From NCBI RefSeq assembly GCF_004027225.2, contig NC_044277.2, positions 25,744,995-25,808,994 on the forward strand: DNA of 64,000 bases, given 5' to 3'. Below are positions 12,001 to 22,704 of this stretch, one piece after another; the first letter of the stretch is position 1, and every line of letters begins with the position of its first letter. Position numbers and translations under genes: made by a program. This DNA is from Strigops habroptila (lineage: Eukaryota > Chordata > Aves > Psittaciformes > Psittacidae). Under the pieces are notes generated by a model. It was not told the DNA's origin. It saw only the letters and a program-made list of their open reading frames with translations, and did no database searches.

Positions 12001-12995
12001 GGGAGCTAAAGCAACAGAATAATACCTGTGTGAACAAGTGATGGGCAGGACTTTCTTTTTTTATATCTTTGAAGTAATGATTCACAGAATTTAAAACAAA
12101 AATTAAGAAAAAACCTAACCCGTAGGTAAATCCTTTAGTATGGCCCCTCTCTGTCCCTTATCTTTGAGACCTTCAGCTGCTTTCAAACCCATTCACAATG
12201 AAAAAGCTTCTACCTTTTGGGGTTTTTTTATTATTATTTGTTGGAAACTCCTTCAGTGCCTTCCGGTTTTCAGACTGAGGAGAGGAGGCATTTTTACACC
12301 TATCATTCTATGCTCTTGACAGTGTAGTAGAGTCATTAATTCTGTCTTAATCAGTGCTTATGTCACAGGAGTAGGAAGCCTCAAAAGGGGTTTTGTCTGA
12401 ATGAGTTGTGGCCAAATGTTGTACGTTGCTGTGAATATACAGTACCCCTCCACCCCCCCCCCTTTATTTATTTTTTTAAAGTAAGAAAATTAATGTTGGG
12501 ATATTAAGAACTTGGAGAAACTTACTCATGCATCAGATTGAAGGATTTTAAGTAGCTAGGAAGTCAGTGAAAATTTTAGTAAAGGTTACCTCTAGTTCAT
12601 GCACAGGTTACACATCCTTCAATCAAATTGTAGCAAGTTGTTAATTCTAGAAGTGTAGTCAGGGAAAGGCCTGAACAGTGACCAATCCCTTGTTCTGAAT
12701 ATATAATAAAGCTGTTTACATCCCATTGTTAACTTTGAATATTATTAAGTTTTACTGCTTTGTGACGTATTTTCTTTTTTCTTGCAGATATGATCCAAAT
12801 GTGAAAAGAAGAAGATAAATTGTGACCTGAATTTACAGTGATTCTCTAGCAAAATCAGCTTTCTGCTCCTTAGGTTTGCTAGTTACACAGTGTAATACAT
12901 ACCTATGTGTGACCATTTGAACTATCTGTTACTCCAAGACTTGTTTTTAAGTCTTCCTTTTATTAAAGAAAAATAAAAGTTTCTTTCACTGCTTG
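1..12995 (+). CDS. NBN: NBN (nibrin), 3' half of gene, exons 6-16 equivalents
   Basis: Gene-level entry; the coding exons follow separately. Nibrin is the regulatory subunit of the MRE11-RAD50-NBN complex, which senses DNA double-strand breaks and recruits ATM in the nucleus. The exons join in phase to 567 codons plus stop, against about 559 residues for the same part of the human protein. Several exon lengths equal the human ones as I recall them (118, 156, 114 and 50 bp). Visible parts are the second BRCT repeat (first three exons), a low-complexity middle with an SQ site at the place of human Ser343, a basic KKRK cluster, the MRE11-binding KNFKLFKK motif, and the C-terminal [11 protein letters not shown]-binding motif ending in KRRR. 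The FHA and first BRCT domains lie left of the window. All introns checked are GT-AG. I see no frameshift or internal stop. Position 1-405 is intron. Identification is by remembered family similarity. Confidence 0.96.
406..523 (+). CDS. NBN: NBN exon 6 equivalent
   Basis: The acceptor is ...cttgcag and the donor is CAG|gtaatg. The 118-bp exon starts with one base that completes a split codon and encodes [11 protein letters not shown]... to ...FVFLTAKQ, the linker into the second BRCT repeat. The length equals the human exon as I recall it. Confidence 0.95.
817..1007 (+). CDS. NBN: NBN exon 7 equivalent
   Basis: The acceptor is ttttttag and the donor is CAAAG|gtgcag. The 191 bp encode the core of the second BRCT repeat, including [11 protein letters not shown] and the [11 protein letters not shown] strand. 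It is three bases shorter than the human exon, so the frame is kept. Confidence 0.95.
1008..2040 (+). other. NBN intron 7 equivalent
   Basis: AT-rich intron with a T/G-rich low-complexity stretch around 1170-1235. I see no other feature in it. Confidence 0.8.
2041..2141 (+). CDS. NBN: NBN exon 8 equivalent
   Basis: The acceptor is attaacag and the donor is AAAG|gtaatt. The 101 bp encode the end of the second BRCT repeat: [19 protein letters not shown], nearly identical to the mammalian protein. An alternative AG four bases into the exon would break the frame, so 2041 is chosen. Confidence 0.94.
2142..4325 (+). other. NBN intron 8 equivalent, with homopolymers
   Basis: It contains a 14-base C run (2592-2605) after a CTCC-rich tract and a 16-base A run (2953-2968). 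Otherwise it is AT-rich with no recognisable element. Confidence 0.75.
4326..4467 (+). CDS. NBN: NBN exon 9 equivalent, with the Ser343-type SQ site
   Basis: The acceptor is cttgcag and the donor is ACGTG|gtaaag. The 142 bp encode [10 protein letters not shown]... to ...[11 protein letters not shown]. The Ser-Gln pair at 4373-4378, in the context VSQSLVVDE, lines up with human Ser343, an ATM phosphorylation site. YVADTE is conserved just downstream. Confidence 0.94.
4899..5162 (+). CDS. NBN: NBN exon 10 equivalent
   Basis: The acceptor is taatgtag and the donor is AAAAG|gtatgt. The 264 bp encode the poorly conserved, Ser/Thr-rich linker, ending in [14 protein letters not shown], which matches the mammalian NSIRNYFQ block. 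Another SQ pair (GFSQKSH) is a possible damage-kinase site. The ATG at 4900 is internal and is not a gene start. Confidence 0.93.
5445..5910 (+). CDS. NBN: NBN exon 11 equivalent (largest exon)
   Basis: The acceptor is ggttaag and the donor is ATGCTG|gtaagt. The 466 bp compare with 448 in human, so six codons are added in frame. It is acidic and Ser/Lys-rich; only [17 protein letters not shown] is clearly alignable, and it covers a basic nuclear-localisation-type cluster. The eight-A run at 5830-5838 is coding and intact. Confidence 0.93.
5911..7174 (+). other. NBN intron 11 equivalent
   Basis: It contains an A/CAA-rich low-complexity tract near 6440-6495 that looks like an old poly-A tail. 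I see nothing else. Confidence 0.7.
7175..7246 (+). CDS. NBN: NBN exon 12 equivalent (two possible donors)
   Basis: The acceptor is tcaaatag. The 72-bp form ends at GTCGTG|gtaaga. A second good donor, AACCAG|gtaatt, 12 bases further on would give an 84-bp exon, also in frame. The human exon is 69 bp as I recall it, which favours the first donor. The sequence includes FKQESP, which fits a psi-K-x-E type pattern. Confidence 0.85.
8151..8773 (+). mobile_element. Solo LTR of an endogenous retrovirus in NBN intron 12
   Basis: It starts TGTCCTGGGTTCAG and ends AACCACGACA, so it has TG...CA termini over 623 bp. It aligns end to end by eye with the 5' LTR of the provirus at 60372. The flanking pentamers ttggc (8146-8150) and ctggc (8774-8778) differ at one base and are the likely target-site duplication. 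No internal retroviral sequence adjoins it, as expected after LTR-LTR recombination. Orientation is the same as NBN. The promoter element reads TACATAAA (8414-8421) where the provirus has TATATAAA. The 115-codon ORF inside it is a by-product of the LTR sequence. Confidence 0.92.
9282..9437 (+). CDS. NBN: NBN exon 13 equivalent, with the MRE11-binding segment
   Basis: The acceptor is cacctaag and the donor is AAAAAG|gttggt, a weaker donor than its neighbours. The 156 bp equal the human exon. It encodes [12 protein letters not shown] and KNFKLFKK, the conserved MRE11-interaction region. Confidence 0.94.
10238..10261. repeat. Poly(T) run
   Basis: Twenty-four uninterrupted T bases in NBN intron 13, about 210 bases before the next acceptor. 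The length is likely to vary between reads and individuals. Confidence 0.9.
10472..10585 (+). CDS. NBN: NBN exon 14 equivalent
   Basis: The acceptor is tctgacag and the donor is ATGGAG|gtaagg. The 114 bp equal the human exon and encode the very conserved YPGAG...[17 protein letters not shown] stretch, part of the MRE11-binding C-terminal region. Confidence 0.95.
10586..12787 (+). other. NBN introns 14 and 15 equivalents (either side of the 50-bp exon)
   Basis: AT-rich intron sequence with T-rich tracts near 10,870-10,912 and 11,560-11,597 and a C-rich tract near 12,450-12,462. No mobile element recognised. Confidence 0.7.
11467..11516 (+). CDS. NBN: NBN exon 15 equivalent, with the ATM-binding motif
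   Basis: The acceptor is ttctcag and the donor is TTTAG|gtaaga. The 50 bp equal the human exon. It encodes EESLADDLF, the EExxxDDL motif that recruits ATM. Confidence 0.95.
12788..12818 (+). CDS. NBN: NBN final coding exon and stop
   Basis: The acceptor is tcttgcag. The exon encodes YDPNVKRRR followed by TAA at 12816-12818. The basic KRRR terminus matches the end of vertebrate nibrin. The 3' UTR follows, only about 170 bases. Confidence 0.95.
12962..12977 (+). terminator. NBN: NBN polyadenylation signals
   Basis: ATTAAA at 12962-12967 is followed by AATAAA at 12972-12977. A T-rich stretch follows, so cleavage at about 12,990-13,000 would give a short 3' UTR. Confidence 0.7.
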
Positions 12996-13331
12996 CTATT
13001 TATGGATTTCCTGTTTTCAAGACCTTAACATTATTTGCTCTTGAGAGGGGAGGGCATTGTGGGGGTTTCCACAGTAGTACTGGGGACAAAAAAGTTAGTA
13101 TTGGCACTTGGCTGAACATACACCCAGTGTATGTTCCTGGTTTAGGTCCACCTTGAGGGTGTGCAATAGGTGATGATTTGGCTTCTAATTCAGTTACATC
13201 TCTGTCTGGTTGATGAGAGGCCTGTAGATGAGTGAACCTGAGCCTTTTGCTATTTTGACATGAAGTATCAGGTAGGTGATAAAGGACGTGATTACATGAT
13301 CCAAGTCCTGGGAGTCCAAACATCCAGTTAA

Positions 13332-13637
13332 TTACGTCAGTATTTGCCTTACTCCTGGAACTGTTACATTAACTTGTCCTGATGTTTCCTTTATTTTATA
13401 AAACAGTGGGGGCTCATCCCTGTAGGCAGCTAAAGCCCCTGCAGCCACTCGCTCTGCCCAGCAGGAGGGGGAAAGAGAATCAGAAGGGTAAAAGCAGGAA
13501 AACTCATGGGTTGAGATAAAGACTGTTTTATAGGCGAAGCAAAAGCTGCAAGCCCAAGCAAGAGCGATTAACTTCGCATTCTGCAGTTCAGAACTTTTGC
13601 TGCATGCTCCATTTATCATTCTGTGTGGCTTGTGCAC
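13332..13637 (-). pseudogene. Possible decayed retroviral RNase H fragment
   Basis: A 101-codon open stretch on the minus strand. It includes ELQNAKLIALAWA followed about 10 residues later by KTVFISTHEF. The spacing and hydrophobic pattern recall the helix and acidic strand of retroviral RNase H, but the catalytic acidic residue after the strand is not present as expected. The sequence up- and downstream gives no further recognisable pol. This could be chance; confidence is low. Confidence 0.22.
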
Positions 13638-13967
13638 TGTGGTTTCAACATTCAGTTCACCAGTTTTCTGGGCAAACTTGTGTGACGATTTTCTTTAGAA
13701 GGTTAAAAAAAGTTCAGTCACGGCATCTGATGTTTCTCTCATCTGCTTCAGACCACAGACTTGCAAGCACACCCACCTTTTTGGCAAAATTATGTTCTTC
13801 ACCTAAAACTACATCTAAGCAGAAGCTTATCTTCAGATCTTGTTTCTTGCATTTTTCCGCGTAACACAAAGTTTGTGGTTTTGTTGGGATTGCTTTTATA
13901 ACAGGTTATCTTTGTTCACATGGCTCACAGGAAGGAGATTGACACAATACATAAACTAAATGTACTT

Positions 13968-13973
13968 TTTATT
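13968..13973 (-). terminator. OSGIN2: Candidate distal poly(A) signal for OSGIN2
   Basis: AATAAA on the minus strand, followed by a GT-rich stretch (about 13,925-13,950) as expected of a cleavage site. Using it would give a 3' UTR of about 7.7 kb. Other minus-strand AATAAA sites closer to the stop are at 20900-20905, 20587-20592 and 20048-20053. Sequence alone cannot choose between them. Confidence 0.3.
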
Positions 13974-15044
13974 AGCAAGGCTTTTAAAATACAGTCTTGC
14001 ATTCACCAGCTTAGCTGAACAGTTTAAAGCAGATTATATTACTCCATGCACCACTAAATAGAAGATGGGTGCTGCAGGAACAACATGCTTAACATTCAGT
14101 TAAACTCATACCAGTTTCAGTTGACTTCCCATTTTTCCTACATCGGTTGGGGAAGCTACTGCCTTTTTGGGCAAGGCTAACAAGGTATTCTCATGCTTGA
14201 AGTTTGTTTCTATCCATTCATATCTGTGAGTCTGCCCCTTTTTCTTGTACCCTTACTCCCTACCTTCTCCCAGAACAGGGGGCTGATGGAGCAGGGCTGG
14301 CCTCTCCTGTATCATTGCATCAGGTCCCATACACTGAAAGCGTTTGCAGTCAGCTCCAGTTTCCTGCATTGACTTCCTCCAGAGTGCTAAGCCCCCTTCA
14401 TTACCTCCACTCCTGATGAGGCTCTGTTCCATGCATTTACCACCAAACATCAGTTCCTAACTGAGACAGTAGCTGAAGTCTCTCCCATCTCTCCCATTAC
14501 CAGTTCATTTTGTACAGGTGATTTCTCAGTCCTTATTTTCCTGTCTTCTCCCTCCTCTCCCCTGTTCCATCTCCTCTGCTCTGTTCCATTTCTTGAATCT
14601 ATCCTCAGTCACATCTGGCCACATCTGGTGTTTGATTCATGAATTCCAATTGTGTTGTGGTATATCCTTAGAATTTAAGCCAGACGTGACAAAACCTGAA
14701 CCATCTTCCTTACCATTATTCTTCACTCTTCATCTTACAATGTTTTGGTAACCACCACATTCCAGCAAGTTAGTTCTAAAAATGGTAGACAAAATCAGAC
14801 CTCCCTCTTTCCCTGCCACTTGCTTTAGCACTCTGCCCACAACTCTCTGCCCCAGCTTTAACTACAAGAATCTCTCCTAAGCACTGGTTATAGCACCAGA
14901 CCCATGCAAACCAACACCTTTTCCCTCTTTCTGAACAGAGGCTCTCTGGATGCTTCTTCCTTCCAAGCTTGTTTTTAACTTTGACTTAATGGTTCCCCAC
15001 TTGTGCAAACCAAAATAATTGTCTTCTAGGTGAAACACTTTTAA

Positions 15045-15092
15045 TCACAGAATTGTTAGGTTTGGAAGGGACCTCTGGAGATCATCTAGTTA
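15045..15092 (-). repeat. CR1 LINE 3'-end fragment
   Basis: About 48 bp resembling the CR1 terminal region in reverse orientation (cacagaattg... ggaagggacctctggagatc). Only the 3' tip of the element is present. Confidence 0.7.
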
Positions 15093-18084
15093 ATATTTAG
15101 GTTTCAGTCATTATCAGTTTTCAAGCTTAGCATTGGTAGGTTTATCGGGTAGGTTTATCATCTAACCAAAGCTGAGGTTTTGCTCACAAGTTGCTTGCAG
15201 CTCAGGAGAATAATTTCAGCCTATAGCAGCTGTTCTGTACATGTTTACATTGATCATCTAAAAATAAAAAGGTATGACCCAAGCATACTCTAGCAAAAGC
15301 AGAAAACTGAGACATGACACAAGGAAATTACATTTATATAGTAGCTCCAAGTCTGGGTGTATCATGCGTGAACAAGCATACAGGTAGATGAATATAATCC
15401 TTTATCTCATTTAGAACTTGAATGCCACAACCAGCTTACCAGGCCTAACAGAGAAATGGACAAGATCAGAGTATTTACTTCCCCAATTGTGTCAGGCAGA
15501 TTAAGGTGGCAGCATCAATTCTTGATCAGCAATAACTCAGCATTCACGTAGAAGCTGGTCCTAGAATCTACCCTGATGGTAGATAAAAATGGTTCATTTT
15601 TAATGAACCATTTGCCTCCCCAGAGTACCCCCTGGAACTGTATCTTATCTCCTGGATCGCCTTGACTCTAGCTTTATATTTGTGGACAACTATTTTTTCT
15701 TTATACACCGAGTTAAAAAAGAACCTAAAAATGCCAGGATTCTGTAATATTTTGTAAATACACAACAACTCTAGTTGTTCATTTTCTTTCTGCTGGCATG
15801 TAAGTCTACAGAGGGTGTCCAGGGACATGAAGCTGAATTTTAGTTTACTGAATCATCCACTATAGGCAGTGTAGGCTGATACTTACACACTGCCAGTCAT
15901 CTCAGTATAAAGGGATGGAGGAGGAAAGTGCAAATTAGATTAACTTTGTCTCCAGAACATGTAATTTCAAAAGGATAGGAGAGCTAAGAATGTGAAGTGT
16001 ATTTTTTTTTCCTGGTTTTGATGACTACTGATGACCATGAGGTTTTAAGACTTGGCTTTATGCGCCCTCTAAGTACCAGATTATCGTTGTTAGAAAATCA
16101 GCTACCATGCAGGCAGGTGTAATGTGAGCTCAGGGTCAGGATTTGCTTGAGATTAAATGTTCTAGTGTCTGCAAAGACAAAACCATCTTTAAAACAGTGC
16201 TTAGCTTCACTATAATTACTGTATTATACTATAAATGGTCCTCCCCCTCCAATCCTTGTTCCTTATACCAAATTCATTTTTGACCTCACAATTCCTTGTG
16301 TAATTCAAGCTTCAAAAATTAGCTAAACTCAACAACTGCAGTGTACCATAACCCCCAAATATGATCTCTTTCAGAAAAAAAGAGCGGTTTGTAATTCAAT
16401 ATCCTCACTTCAAATTTGTACCTAATGTCACTAAAACCTTTCTTTCTCTGTCAGAGAATGTTTAAGTTTCCATTGTTTCTGCTGAACAGAATCAGGTACT
16501 ATGGTTATTTCAGACAAAGTGCAACTATTCTTTCAGGTTGGGGAAGGGGAAAAGGGGGAAGTAAATGTCCAAAAAGCTCCCACATCAGCTGAGGTACTGT
16601 GCTCACATCTTGTTCTCATCTCAAAAAATAATCCAAAATTATGACAGAACATTGTTATTGTAAGGTTCTAAAATATTATCTAAATTAAAATGTAACAGTA
16701 TAAACCTCTGAGTATTTCTTGTCCCATAACTTCTTCAAAAAGAAATCATTACTATATGGATGATAACAAAATTGAATAATCAGCTGCCTTTAAGGCAGCT
16801 GTTCTACCTCTTGCTGTTTAGAAATGTTTTAAAGGTAGCATTGTTAGAGCACAAATTCCGCTATTAGATGAAAATACCTGCCTGCTTTCTCAGAAGTAGA
16901 AAATATGACACCAGAGCAACCAGACCTCACCTCTTGGTACACCACCTTACCGACTCAGTCCTGCACCTTCTGGAGCAAATACAATTGCTTCTAGTCCATA
17001 CACGTGTGTTGCATTTCCATGTAACTTCAGTTAATAGCCAGTTAAAAACATATGGTAACCTGTTAAGAGTAACAGCTCCAACACACAGCTCTAAAGGTGC
17101 AGTGTGCAGATCTTGACACAAGAGCATGGGAGACCACCAGCCCATCAACGCTGCATGGATTCACTTCAGCATCTACAGGTTTGTAGTTCATACTGCTCAC
17201 ATTCTTTATTGCTTTCCTCCCATTGCTCCTCACTGGTCATTGCTTGTTATCAGTGAGGACTCACTAGAAGTTTGTAAATTTGACATCCTTTCTTTCAAGA
17301 GCAATTGGCCTAAAAATGGCTTTTTCTTCCTTTGAACTGGATATGCCAGGTCAGCTCTAGCCTCAAAGTTTGGGTCTTAATTTAATTTCGTTTTGCTTTG
17401 AATAAGTACTCTGGATTTCTGGTCCTAGCCGCCTTTTCACAGTTTTTGAGCTGTGCAGAGAAAGAAGCTACCGCCACCTCCTTCTACAAAATTAGTATTT
17501 TTCATTATGCAACCATCACTCTATGAAATTCATCATTAAAAAAGAAGGTGCCTCCACTCACCAGGCTAGAAAGAAAATACAGTGTATCCCAACAATTCCC
17601 TGCATGCTGAGGACTAGGGACCTACAGCTGTGGGATGCACTTTGGTGTCCCTTAGTCAATGCACAGGTGCTGTTTCTGGGAGCTATCCTCTTTCCGTGCT
17701 TCCACTGGCAAGCCCAGGCCCATGATAATGCATTTTCCTGAGAGAGAAGAATCCTATGTTATTGTGACCACTCTCTGGATCACTTGCAGAAAGGATTTCT
17801 GTGTTTACTCAACAGTGTGAAATTTAGCCTCACTTTTTGTGGATCATGTTTTAAGCAGAAGTCAGTCATCTACTTGAAACTAAAAGAAAGGCTGTCCTAT
17901 TTCTTACCTTCACTAACAAGCACCCATTAAATAATCACATATGAGGCAGACTGTTAGGGAAATCTACTATGACAAATCTTCGTCCCATTTCAGCAGCTGG
18001 ATACTACTTTGAATAATCTTAGCAGTAATTTGGCTAGGACACACATTCAGCATTAAGAACCAAAGCCAATTGTAAGAGACATTT

Positions 18085-18533
18085 TCATAGAATCCCAGGC
18101 TGGTTTGGGTTGGAACGGACCTTAAAGCTCATCTAGTTCCAACCCCCTGCCATGGGCAGGGACACCTTCTGCTAGACCAGATTGCTCAAAGCCCCATCCA
18201 ACCTGGCCTTGAACACTGCCAGGGACGGGGCAGCCACAACTTCTCTGGGCAACCTGTGCCAGTGCCTCAGCACCCTCATAGTAAAGTATTTCTTCCTAAT
18301 ATCTAATCTAAATCTCCCCTCTGTCAGTTTAAAGCCATTTCCCCTTGTCCTTGTAAAAAGTCCCTCTCCAGACTTCTTGTGGGCCCCTTTAGGTACTGGA
18401 AGCTGCTCTAAGGTTTTCCTGGAGAAGCCTTCTCCTCTCCAGGCTGAACAAGCCCAGCTCTCTCAGCCCGTCTTCATAGGAGAGGGGCTCCAGCCCTCTG
18501 ATCTTCATGGCTCTCCTCTGGACACATTCTAAC
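18085..18533 (-). repeat. CR1 LINE, 5'-truncated copy
   Basis: About 450 bp in reverse orientation. It begins with the reverse complement of the CR1 tail (tcatagaatcc...) and continues through the typical 3' UTR and RT C-terminal region (ggttgcccag, ctccaggctgaacaag in reverse). Such copies arise by target-primed reverse transcription. The 117-codon ORF across it is antisense to the element and is not a gene. Confidence 0.92.
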
Positions 18534-21500
18534 ACTACATATTAGACCTACCTACCACTAGCCTATTAGAAAACGCACAGTATGTGTTAACATACTTTCA
18601 CAAATTCTGTAAATCCAAATTAAATTCCTTTTGCTAAAAATTATATTCTTCCTGTCTGTATTTTAGTAATAAAGCTTCAGTAGTAAGCATCCTTCTAAAA
18701 TTCATGATGTTTAAAAGCTTATCTTTCTCACTGAAAGAAGAGCTGAAAGAAGCAGTTTCCCTTCTGAGAACTATTATAACTTACAGGAAATTCAAATGTT
18801 TTGTTGTTTTGTTGGTTTTTTTTAAATCTGAGAAACAAAGTATTTCCCCAAAAGGCAACTATTCAGTGCCAACATCTAATCCACAATATTGCTGTAAGTA
18901 TGATATAATGCTTTAGGTAAAGCCTGAATTTTACATTTCTTTTTCTCATAAATTACCAAAGAGGCAAGAAACAGAAATTTCTTTCAAAATCAGAAACCTA
19001 AAAGTGGGAAAATCCAGCCACAACTTCAAACCTAGCAATTCCTACAAGAAACAAGATGATGTTTTGTTAGTAAAGCTTTAGTTGAAAACCAGTATTTTCA
19101 TACTGGCTCAATAAACATGACCACCGAGAAAACGTCTCTGCCCAATGAAGGGGTCTCACTTGCAATTTCTTATCTCAGAAATATTGGCAAGATTGATAGA
19201 AGAAAATAATGCAGTTAAACCTCAAGGTGCTGTAATACTGCACTGAAAGATACCTGCATAGTAACAGGATGAAAATCTCTTCTACCAATTTCTCACTACA
19301 ACACACAGAGCTTGTAAGCAGCTGCAACAGCTGAGGCTAGAGATTTGGTTGTTTGAAGCTATTTTCCCTTTTGCAAAGTAAGTGTGTAAGTAAATTGCTT
19401 CCTGTTTTGTTGGTATTTTAAATACTTCACATGACAAATGAAAAAGCAGTAACATGCCATGATATATTGTATTTGGACATCTATATTGACACAAAACTGA
19501 AAGAATATAATCAGAGTGCAGATGTATTCTCAATATATTAACTGCAATAAAGTTCCATAATGAAGTATTTAGCACTTGTAACACTGATTCTCAGCTAAAA
19601 TTATTAGGTATCACAGGTTTAGGATATATTTATATACACAGTTTCTGTCAAAGAAGGTAAATTATAGAATCTCAATTCAATTATGAATAAGCCTAGAATT
19701 TAGGATAATTAAACCCAGCTCAAGTACCAGTATCAAAAAGTATCTTAACTAGTATTGACAATGCATGGTTAAATCCAACCATGTAGGCAATGCAGAAATT
19801 AATATGAACATTGCTTCATTTGTGTTAATTTTTCTGCTATTAAGTTGGCTCCAAACTAAATTTCAGCAGTAGCAGTAGCATAATTTCATAAATTTCTTTG
19901 GACTTCCATTGAAAATACAGTCATTTTAACCCTTGCATACTTTACCTTTTCAACTTCTAAGTCCAAAGCATGAGTAACTCACTCAGGTGCATAAAGGCCT
20001 GCAGTAGCCACAGAACCCCACAATTCAGTAGGCACAGAAAACAGGCATTTATTGCATAAAGGTATCCACAGCTTCTTAGACAGCTGGGAAACCAGCAAGC
20101 ACTAGCAGTTTCGCAAAGTCTAAGCCTAATTTCCTTTTTAAAATCTGTTCAAGTTCTTATATGGAGATTTTAATCATGCAAACACAATACCTTAAACTAA
20201 TATGATATTCTTCAACACAAAAAAGCCCCCTCCCACCCTCCCCCAAAAAGTAATTAAATAACACCTATTCTGTCACGTTGGACCTGAACTAAAATGTTTG
20301 TTAATATATCAGTTAAAACCAAGCACTTTTGTCTATTAAGAGTTCTGGAAAATAACTGAAGTTTTCTAACTAGCTGTTCCTTACTTCACTATGGTGAATG
20401 ACCCATGAGTGTGTTTAGGTAAAGTAACTACTCTAAAACCCAGCAAATGAAACCTAAGGCTTATATTATTATGGAGCAGAAAGGTGAAACTTCAATTCAG
20501 AGGTAGGAACAAGTTAAGTCCTTGTCTTTCATACCAGGCCTTGAGATTTACAGGAAATACAGCATGTTTGGTTTGGGTTTGTTTTGTTTATTTTTTAGCT
20601 GGCTGTGAGATAAAGCTCATTTTCAAGTTTCAATATCTGCAGGCTAAAACAGTTTGAGTGTTATGTGCTGCTCTAAAAAAAAAAAGAAAAAGAAACAATA
20701 AAAGACAAATAACCAATACTTGGTCAAATGAAGATGAGAATATCTATTGCCAACCTTCCAACCTTCACCGGTCAAGCGATCCCATTTAGTCTTCCTGAGC
20801 TAGGAAGCAAAAAAGCCTGAAGTTTTCTCATTAAATTTTTCAGTAGTACACTAGATATTCATTATATTGACACTGTAATAAGAGCACTTATATCAGTACT
20901 TTATTGTTTATGTTAATGAGTATTCTCAGAAATGTACATACCACCATAGGGGAACACCTGATATTAGTCTTTCTGCACTCACCCAAGTCTAGGCATAATG
21001 TGAAAAAAACATTAACAGACTGTGTCAAATCATGTGTTAAAGATTAAATGGGAATGCTTATTCTTTTACTCCAATTATCAAATAGGATAATTTATAACTG
21101 TTGAGGAATACTTCATGTGTACAGAAATCCTTCTTATAGTAAACCCCATTTTACTAAGTGCTCATCCCAAGTATTACTGTGTTACTATGGCAAATAAATA
21201 AAACCCTTGTTTCAAGCAGAAGGCTCTCCTTTGCTTTGGGACCAAGAATCACTTTGCACTAAGCAAGCTTTCTGCTTTTAGAAGTTATTTTAATTTCATG
21301 GTAGGAATATTTTGTCACATTTGACACTAAAGTGTAAAGCCACTCTGGTAGGCATTGCTTTTCCAGAGGAAGTCTGCTCTTTTAGCTGAGCAAGAGATGA
21401 CAGGCAGGTCAATGTAAGTTAGTCTCATTTTCTGTTTATCTGGAAGTAATTCCAGTTGAGATCAGTTGTAATAGCAGATCAATTTTTTGCGTTTTGAAAA

Positions 21501-21656
21501 TGTGAAGTACTGTAGTATCAGCATCCTTTACCAAGCAATACAAGCGCAGGTAGGTTACTTGTACACAACAGAAATGTGACTGCTATCAACTTTCGCTGCC
21601 AGTGAGTATTCTGTTAGACTACGTCTGTAATTCTGTGAGAGCTTCTAACATCTCAT

Positions 21657-22704
21657 TTATGGTACCCCATCACCTCCTCCATCCCTACTTTCAATCAATT
21701 CATGTTTCTTCTTTTGCCTTATTGCTAAGCATCGTGCAATGCCCAATGCACCTCCTTTTAAAAACCGAACAAAGTTGTCTCCCACCAGAGGACCTAGAGC
21801 AAAGAGGTTGGCTTCTTTAGTGCATTCATAAGTGTATGGATCAATCTCTATAGGATTCCCCTTGCATGTGATGGGCTGATTAGAGTGATGACCTATACTA
21901 TGTCCTTGGTCCTTAAGAAAGAAAAGATTTGGGTGAGAACCTATCAGAACTAAGGCTACAGAAAACTTCAAAATTTTCTTCAGTCCGCAGGCACTCTGAA
22001 GAACACACTTCATTTCAGGCTTGAAGGAAAGTACATTGTGCTCAGGGAAACTAGTGTAAGCAGAATGTAGATTAGAGTCCACAGTATGGGACTGAGTACA
22101 CATCATATGATAGACCTTCTGGTATTCAGGGTAAAGCTTTTTAGGTAACTGTTTGAAAATTAGACTTGTATCAGTAACTCGTCTACGAAACACATGGATT
22201 ACTGGAATGTTGTTGTTGTAGGCACACAGTACTGCATCGGCTGCTGTAAGTCCAGCACCCACAATTAGCACAGGGTCTGGCTTCCCACGTAACTTTCCTT
22301 TGCTGATAGCAGCTCCAAAGTCAGACATAGAATGAAGCACAAAAGGAAAGTCTTCTCCTTCAACTTGTAGTCGGCCAGGAGAATCAAAGGTTCCTGTGGC
22401 AAGAGCCACATTCTCAGCAAAGAGGCAGAAGGGCACATGAGAACCATCTGTTGCTCGCTGATAACCTCTGACTTCCCAGTTTCTCTTAATCAGTGATTTC
22501 TGTCCATCTTCCACTTCCAAATGCTGTGTTGAAATATTTTCATTTAGTTGACTTCTACCTTCATCATCCTTTCCTCGGTAAAGCCGGGATACTGATGTTA
22601 TGTAAACATTGTCTCTGAAATTCTTTTGGAGGCCCATGACTTTAACATAGTGTTTATAATAACAAGCTATTTCCTCTGGCATTACTCTATCACTCTTTAT
22701 ATTT
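21657..22704 (-). CDS. OSGIN2: OSGIN2 last coding exon
   Basis: The acceptor (minus strand) is attttgtttcag ahead of base 22704. It carries RNIKSDRVMPEEIACYYKHY to ...GGGDGVP and TAA at 21657-21659. It holds the second nucleotide-binding fold and the C-terminal flavin region. The open frame continues upstream to 22769, but that part is intron: it lies 5' of the acceptor and lacks similarity to the family. Confidence 0.95.

Larger units (their letters stand above)
12996..21656. other. Convergent interval between NBN and OSGIN2
   Basis: Both flanking genes point into this 8.7-kb interval. Its right part is probably the OSGIN2 3' UTR, whose end I cannot fix. It contains a CR1 fragment at 15045-15092, a CR1 copy at 18085-18533, small inverted repeats (13114-13136, 15587-15613, 16781-16801), and a minus-strand patch at 13332-13637 that may be decayed retroviral sequence. 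I see no intact gene. Confidence 0.6.
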
